From: Sediminibacterium sp.
GTDB lineage: Bacteria; Bacteroidota; Bacteroidia; Chitinophagales; Chitinophagaceae
DNA length: 9,587 bases
Reading direction: 5' to 3'
Assembly (NCBI GenBank): GCA_028288645.1
Contig: JAQBNJ010000386.1
Coordinates: 1-9,587 of the forward strand
Each line of letters starts with the position of its first letter. Position 1 is the first letter of the stretch. A model generated the notes under the pieces. The model saw nothing but the letters and a program-made list of their open reading frames with translations, was not told the DNA's origin and ran no database searches. Below, piece after piece: positions 5,982 to 9,587 of this stretch. The translations under genes were made by a program, and so were the position numbers.

Positions 5982-6899
5982 ATGCTTGATATGGTAATTG
6001 AAGCCCGGACCGCTGCTATCAGTCCGGCGATAAAAGTAAAACGCGTTCTTCCTTTCCGTCTTCGCAGAATGGTGGGCCCGTTTATTTTTATGGATCATGC
6101 GGGGCCTATCACAGATCTACCTTCACCACCTTCTACCTTAGATGTGCTTCCACATCCGCATATCGGTTTGTCTACGGTCAGCTATCTGTTTGGTGGCCAG
6201 GTAACACACAGGGATAGTTTGGGTGTAGAGCAGATCATCCGTCCGGGAGAAGTTAACTGGATGACAGCGGGTAGCGGTATTGCCCATTCAGAAAGATTTG
6301 AGGACCCTTCGGCACTTGCAGGAGGACTACTTGAAATGATACAAACCTGGGTTGCGCTACCTGAAAAAGATGAGGAGGCTGCACCATCTTTTAATAACTA
6401 TACTCCGGAACAACTTCCTGTTTATACTGATAAAGGTGTTTGGATGCGGCTGATAGCCGGTGATGCATATGGATTGCGAAACGGTGTAAAAACAAATTCA
6501 CCTTTATTCTATCTGCATGTTGTGCTCCAACCGGGCGCAACATTTGCTCTTCCAAAAGAACATTCCGAAAGAGGCTTTTATATAGTGGCGGGGAGTTTAG
6601 AATTATCAGGTGTTACCTACGGTGCAGGAAAAATGCTGGTATTCAGCAAAGGCGTGGACCCGTTAATTATCTCGAAAGAACATACCACGTTGATGCTTCT
6701 CGGCGGGGAGCCTTTGGGTGAGCGTTTTATCTGGTGGAATTTCGTATCGTCACGTAAAGAACGCATTGAACAGGCAAAAGAAGATTGGAAACAGGGAAGA
6801 ATTATCCTGCCACCCAATGACAACAAAGAATTTGTTCCGTTGCCGGATGATAAATCTAAACCGGCTGGCAGCTCACCCAAACCTGAACCTCTTTCCTGA
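5982..6899 (+). CDS. Pirin-family bicupin protein
   Basis: The 305-residue protein has the pirin double-cupin layout. The N-terminal cupin carries MVGPFIFMDHAGP (30-42), the HPHIG metal motif with His58 and His60, and GSGIAHSER with His102 and Glu104; these four residues correspond to the iron ligands of characterised pirins. The C-terminal cupin (about 180-250) includes ATFALPKEHSERGFYIV and lacks an equivalent metal set. The tail (about 250-305) is Lys/Pro-rich and ends in a low-complexity PAGSSPKPEPLS. Some bacterial pirins oxidise quercetin or bind dehydrogenase subunits; the role here cannot be inferred. AGGG just before ATG could serve as a ribosome site, and Met4 is an alternative start. 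It follows the acetyltransferase by 9 bases and converges on the large gene across 37 bases without a visible terminator. Confidence 0.94.
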   Translation: MLDMVIEARTAAISPAIKVKRVLPFRLRRMVGPFIFMDHAGPITDLPSPPSTLDVLPHPHIGLSTVSYLFGGQVTHRDSLGVEQIIRPGEVNWMTAGSGIAHSERFEDPSALAGGLLEMIQTWVALPEKDEEAAPSFNNYTPEQLPVYTDKGVWMRLIAGDAYGLRNGVKTNSPLFYLHVVLQPGATFALPKEHSERGFYIVAGSLELSGVTYGAGKMLVFSKGVDPLIISKEHTTLMLLGGEPLGERFIWWNFVSSRKERIEQAKEDWKQGRIILPPNDNKEFVPLPDDKSKPAGSSPKPEPLS

Positions 6900-6936
6900 T
6901 AGCATATCCTTATATACGCCTTCGTTCGCATGGTAT

Positions 6937-9587
6937 TCACTTTATAACCATGCCGTACAAGGATCTGCTCGTGGTAATAAAAAGCATGTTTTTATTTTTC
7001 CCACCTAGCGCTAAAGAGATGGGGCGTTCTTTCATTTTGATACGCTTAATTTCATTGCCGGCCTTGTTGTACATGTAGATCTGCCCATCAGCGATATAAA
7101 GATTGCCATCGGTATCCACTACATTGCTGTACTGGCCCTGGGAATGAACTTCTTTCAGGTCAATAAGCCTGCCGTTGGCAGAGACATTCAGCTTTACCGT
7201 TGTTTTGTTGTTTTCTTTTACAATAAATACAGGATCCTTTTGGCCCGGCGTAACAGCGGTCAGGGATGCGGAACGGCCCAGGTCGTAGGTCTCAGGAATA
7301 ATGGTAACGCCATCCGGTGCCAGGAAACTGTACGCAGGCATCGAGGTTACAACCTCCTCAAAATTACCCCGCCACCGGCTTGAAGGATAAATCACCCTGC
7401 TGACATGCGGCACCTGTGTTGTTTGTACACGCGGCATGGGCTTCATGGTTTCATCAGGATTTTCGGGATCAAAAGAATAGGCCCAGGCAGCCCAGCCACT
7501 GTTTCCCCAACCGCTATACATGGGATTATCATCCGGCAACCGTGTAACGGTTTCCTGTTTTCCATCTACCAGGTAACCTGGCTGGGGGTCGTACCTGAAT
7601 ATCACTAATACATTATCTCTTGTATCGGTACTCAGTGTAAACGGCTTCCACGGATGATCGGTCAGCAATGAAAGTGATTGTGTTTCTGCTGACCACCTGT
7701 AAATTTTCTTCAACCGGTTTTCGCCAAAATAAACATTGCCTTTGCTGTCGCTAGCGGCCCCCGCTGCAAATTCAAAACCGGAAGCCAGCAGTTCAACTTT
7801 TCCGGGTTGATGGCTGATCATCCTGTTGCTTTTTTCTTTTCCTGAAACCGTGAGCCGTGCAAAATCCCAATCATAGACGGGCAGTTCTTTGTTTACATCG
7901 TACACCGGTGTTTCAATAACCGGTAGTATCTGCGTATAGTTATGCAGGTTACGGAAATCGATTTGTTCGCTGTTCCAGATGCGTACGCCAAATTCTTTTG
8001 GTGTGGACGCCCTGATCACGCGGTACATCCACAAATTGGCGATCATCATGTTCCTGCTGTTGGATATTTCAACCATCTGGTCGTCTTTACCTTCGCGCCC
8101 TTCTTCCTCAAACTGGAACGCGTAGATTTTCCAGTTAGACACTTTTTCAAAACGCGCTTCATTGCGCACATGATGTTCCAATGACATAGCGTATACGCGT
8201 CCCGGCGTGGAAGTATGGCTCACATAAAAACCATTTGCCGCATAACTGTTCGCTGTCCAGATATCTTTGAATGTACCGCCTCCATTGCCGGTTACCCAAA
8301 GGCTCCAGTACTGGTTATCCCATGCGAGATCCATGCCCTGTGCAGCAACCGGATCGGCGGGTGTACTGATGCGTGGTGGAGTACGGTTATTCTGCCGGGG
8401 TGAGGAAGATGCATCAGCGGGAACGGGTTTGCGCATGGTTCTATGACCTCCCACAAATTTCACATCATTCATCAGTGAGCTCTCTCCGGACATCCATTTA
8501 CAACCGACTGCGCGATAATTATACCCACCGGTGCTAATGCCGATCCCATTCAGGATATCATCTCCACCCGCTGAAGACTCGATCATCGGTTTGGGTGTTC
8601 CGAATCCACTGAAAGCCGGTTCACTTTCTTTCAGCACAAATTGAGTTCCAAAAGGATGTAAGCCGATCAGCTTTGTGCCCGGCATCATTTTTAATGTTTC
8701 TGTTAACCTGTACCATCCCTGCGGCACATAAATATTTTTATGCTTCGCGATGGCCTCGCGGAATACTTTCGTATCATCGGTTTCCCCATCGCCCTTTGCA
8801 CCGAGTTCACGAATGTTTACCCAGTCATCCATATCAGGCAGCGGCTTGATATCCATCGTCCATTTTTGAGGGAATGCAGCAAGCGGCACTATCCTGCTGA
8901 TGGTTTTGCACCGCGACTGACTTTCCATATCGTCCATCACAAATCCATACGTGAGATCTTTTACTTTATACAGCTTGTCTTTTGATTCAACGCGTTTACC
9001 GCTTTGAGTGAATTTTACGAGCACGGGTACATTCCTGCAATCGATATTCAACAGGTTGAGTTGTGAAAAAGGGCTTTCTTCCACACTCACCATCACCGCT
9101 GCCTGCGATACATTTTCGAAAAAAGAGTTTTCTATAAACAGGCGGTCAACACGGTTCTCCTGCATCTCAATCACAACGGGAACATTTTTAGCGTACAGGT
9201 TAACGATGGTCAATCCTGCTTCACGCGTTTGTATCGCTGCTTTCCGTTGTCCTTCGAAATAGGTATCCACCATCATCATGGGCCAGCCGGGAGATGTTCT
9301 GGAAGTGGTGATGCCATACTCGCCACCGTAAAATTTTACATTCTCCATTTCATTGCCCACATCATATATGCCCGCTTTTCCCTCGCCGATATGGATGATA
9401 CAATGGCTGATAAAACCATGTTGCGCAAAATGTGACCGCAATGCGATGGCGCCGGGGTTCCCGTTTTCTATCTTCAGGTCAATATTAGATAGTGCGCTGT
9501 AAAATGTTCCTGCACCGGCATCTGAGGGCGCAGCAGCTTCCTGTACCAGCCCGCCGGTAAACCAGATCATATAGTTCTGCTCTTTCT
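6937..9587 (-). CDS. Partial GH55/pectate-lyase-like double beta-helix protein with C-terminal SMP-30-like propeller
   Basis: The frame is open to the window edge (codons before the first Met at 9570 read Lys-Glu-Gln-Asn-Tyr), so the true start and any signal peptide are missing; residue numbers here count from that Met. Residues 1-240 are a right-handed beta-helix with short repeated strands (for example FYGGEYGITTS, LFIENSFFENV). A new helix begins at 251 with VNIRELGAKGDGETDDTKVF, the classic Pectate_lyase_3 (PF12708) opening also seen in GH55, followed by NIYVPQGWYRLTETL. A Pro/Ser/Arg-rich stretch (about 380-410) interrupts this helix. From about 590 the protein resembles an SMP-30/gluconolactonase-type propeller, with ASDSKGNVYFGEN, VVDTDGNLYIAD and LFITTSRSLYG. 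It probably acts on, or binds, extracellular polysaccharide; the substrate and catalytic residues cannot be assigned. It converges on the pirin gene and ends in TGA. Confidence 0.88.
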   Translation of the reverse strand, partial: KEQNYMIWFTGGLVQEAAAPSDAGAGTFYSALSNIDLKIENGNPGAIALRSHFAQHGFISHCIIHIGEGKAGIYDVGNEMENVKFYGGEYGITTSRTSPGWPMMMVDTYFEGQRKAAIQTREAGLTIVNLYAKNVPVVIEMQENRVDRLFIENSFFENVSQAAVMVSVEESPFSQLNLLNIDCRNVPVLVKFTQSGKRVESKDKLYKVKDLTYGFVMDDMESQSRCKTISRIVPLAAFPQKWTMDIKPLPDMDDWVNIRELGAKGDGETDDTKVFREAIAKHKNIYVPQGWYRLTETLKMMPGTKLIGLHPFGTQFVLKESEPAFSGFGTPKPMIESSAGGDDILNGIGISTGGYNYRAVGCKWMSGESSLMNDVKFVGGHRTMRKPVPADASSSPRQNNRTPPRISTPADPVAAQGMDLAWDNQYWSLWVTGNGGGTFKDIWTANSYAANGFYVSHTSTPGRVYAMSLEHHVRNEARFEKVSNWKIYAFQFEEEGREGKDDQMVEISNSRNMMIANLWMYRVIRASTPKEFGVRIWNSEQIDFRNLHNYTQILPVIETPVYDVNKELPVYDWDFARLTVSGKEKSNRMISHQPGKVELLASGFEFAAGAASDSKGNVYFGENRLKKIYRWSAETQSLSLLTDHPWKPFTLSTDTRDNVLVIFRYDPQPGYLVDGKQETVTRLPDDNPMYSGWGNSGWAAWAYSFDPENPDETMKPMPRVQTTQVPHVSRVIYPSSRWRGNFEEVVTSMPAYSFLAPDGVTIIPETYDLGRSASLTAVTPGQKDPVFIVKENNKTTVKLNVSANGRLIDLKEVHSQGQYSNVVDTDGNLYIADGQIYMYNKAGNEIKRIKMKERPISLALGGKNKNMLFITTSRSLYGMVIK

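Noticed and set aside
6900..6936. Terminator between the convergent pirin and beta-helix genes
   Set aside because: The 37-base gap shows no stem with a T-run in either direction.
7144..9435. Several plus-strand open frames of 60-85 codons inside the large minus-strand gene
   Set aside because: They are antisense shadows of a long, well-supported coding frame, with no recognisable motifs.

Overview
The window looks like chromosomal DNA of a Bacteroidota member, most likely Chitinophagaceae or a near relative. This is inferred from protein style and gene content (a DUF3570/DUF4266/ApbE cluster, a pectate-lyase-like/SMP-30 fusion, a YjdJ-type acetyltransferase), from A-rich leaders with little Shine-Dalgarno signal, and from moderate GC. 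No tRNA, rRNA, CRISPR array, insertion sequence or phage gene was seen.

Layout. (1) 12-536 (+): a four-helix membrane protein of unknown function, convergent with the next block. (2) 648-3488 (-): a tight four-gene operon, in transcription order an exported thioredoxin-fold protein, an ApbE-family FAD:protein FMN transferase, a small DUF4266 lipoprotein ending in GGGCGCN, and a DUF3570 outer-membrane beta-barrel. The first three genes overlap, and 27 bases separate the last two. (3) About 3636-3929 (+): a decayed piece of what looks like the C-terminal region of a serine hydrolase (beta-lactamase family), cut at both ends. (4) 3939-5446 (-): a VOC/PhnB-type protein followed by an LLM-class flavin oxidoreductase. 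(5) 5658-6899 (+): a small YjdJ-type acetyltransferase and a pirin, 9 bases apart. (6) 6937 to the window end (-): a large carbohydrate-active-type protein with a double beta-helix and a C-terminal SMP-30-like propeller; its start lies outside the window.

How they work together. The most interesting unit is block 2. A periplasmic dithiol protein, a flavin transferase, a lipoprotein with a C-terminal Cys-x-Cys and an outer-membrane barrel look like one envelope redox or protein-modification system whose substrate is not known to me. The ApbE has no export signal although its three operon partners do. An A6 run in the trx/apbE overlap is placed so that losing one A would fuse the two genes into a single exported thioredoxin-ApbE protein. 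The other genes are ordinary accessory metabolism (flavin oxidoreductase, pirin, VOC, acetyltransferase) and polysaccharide handling.
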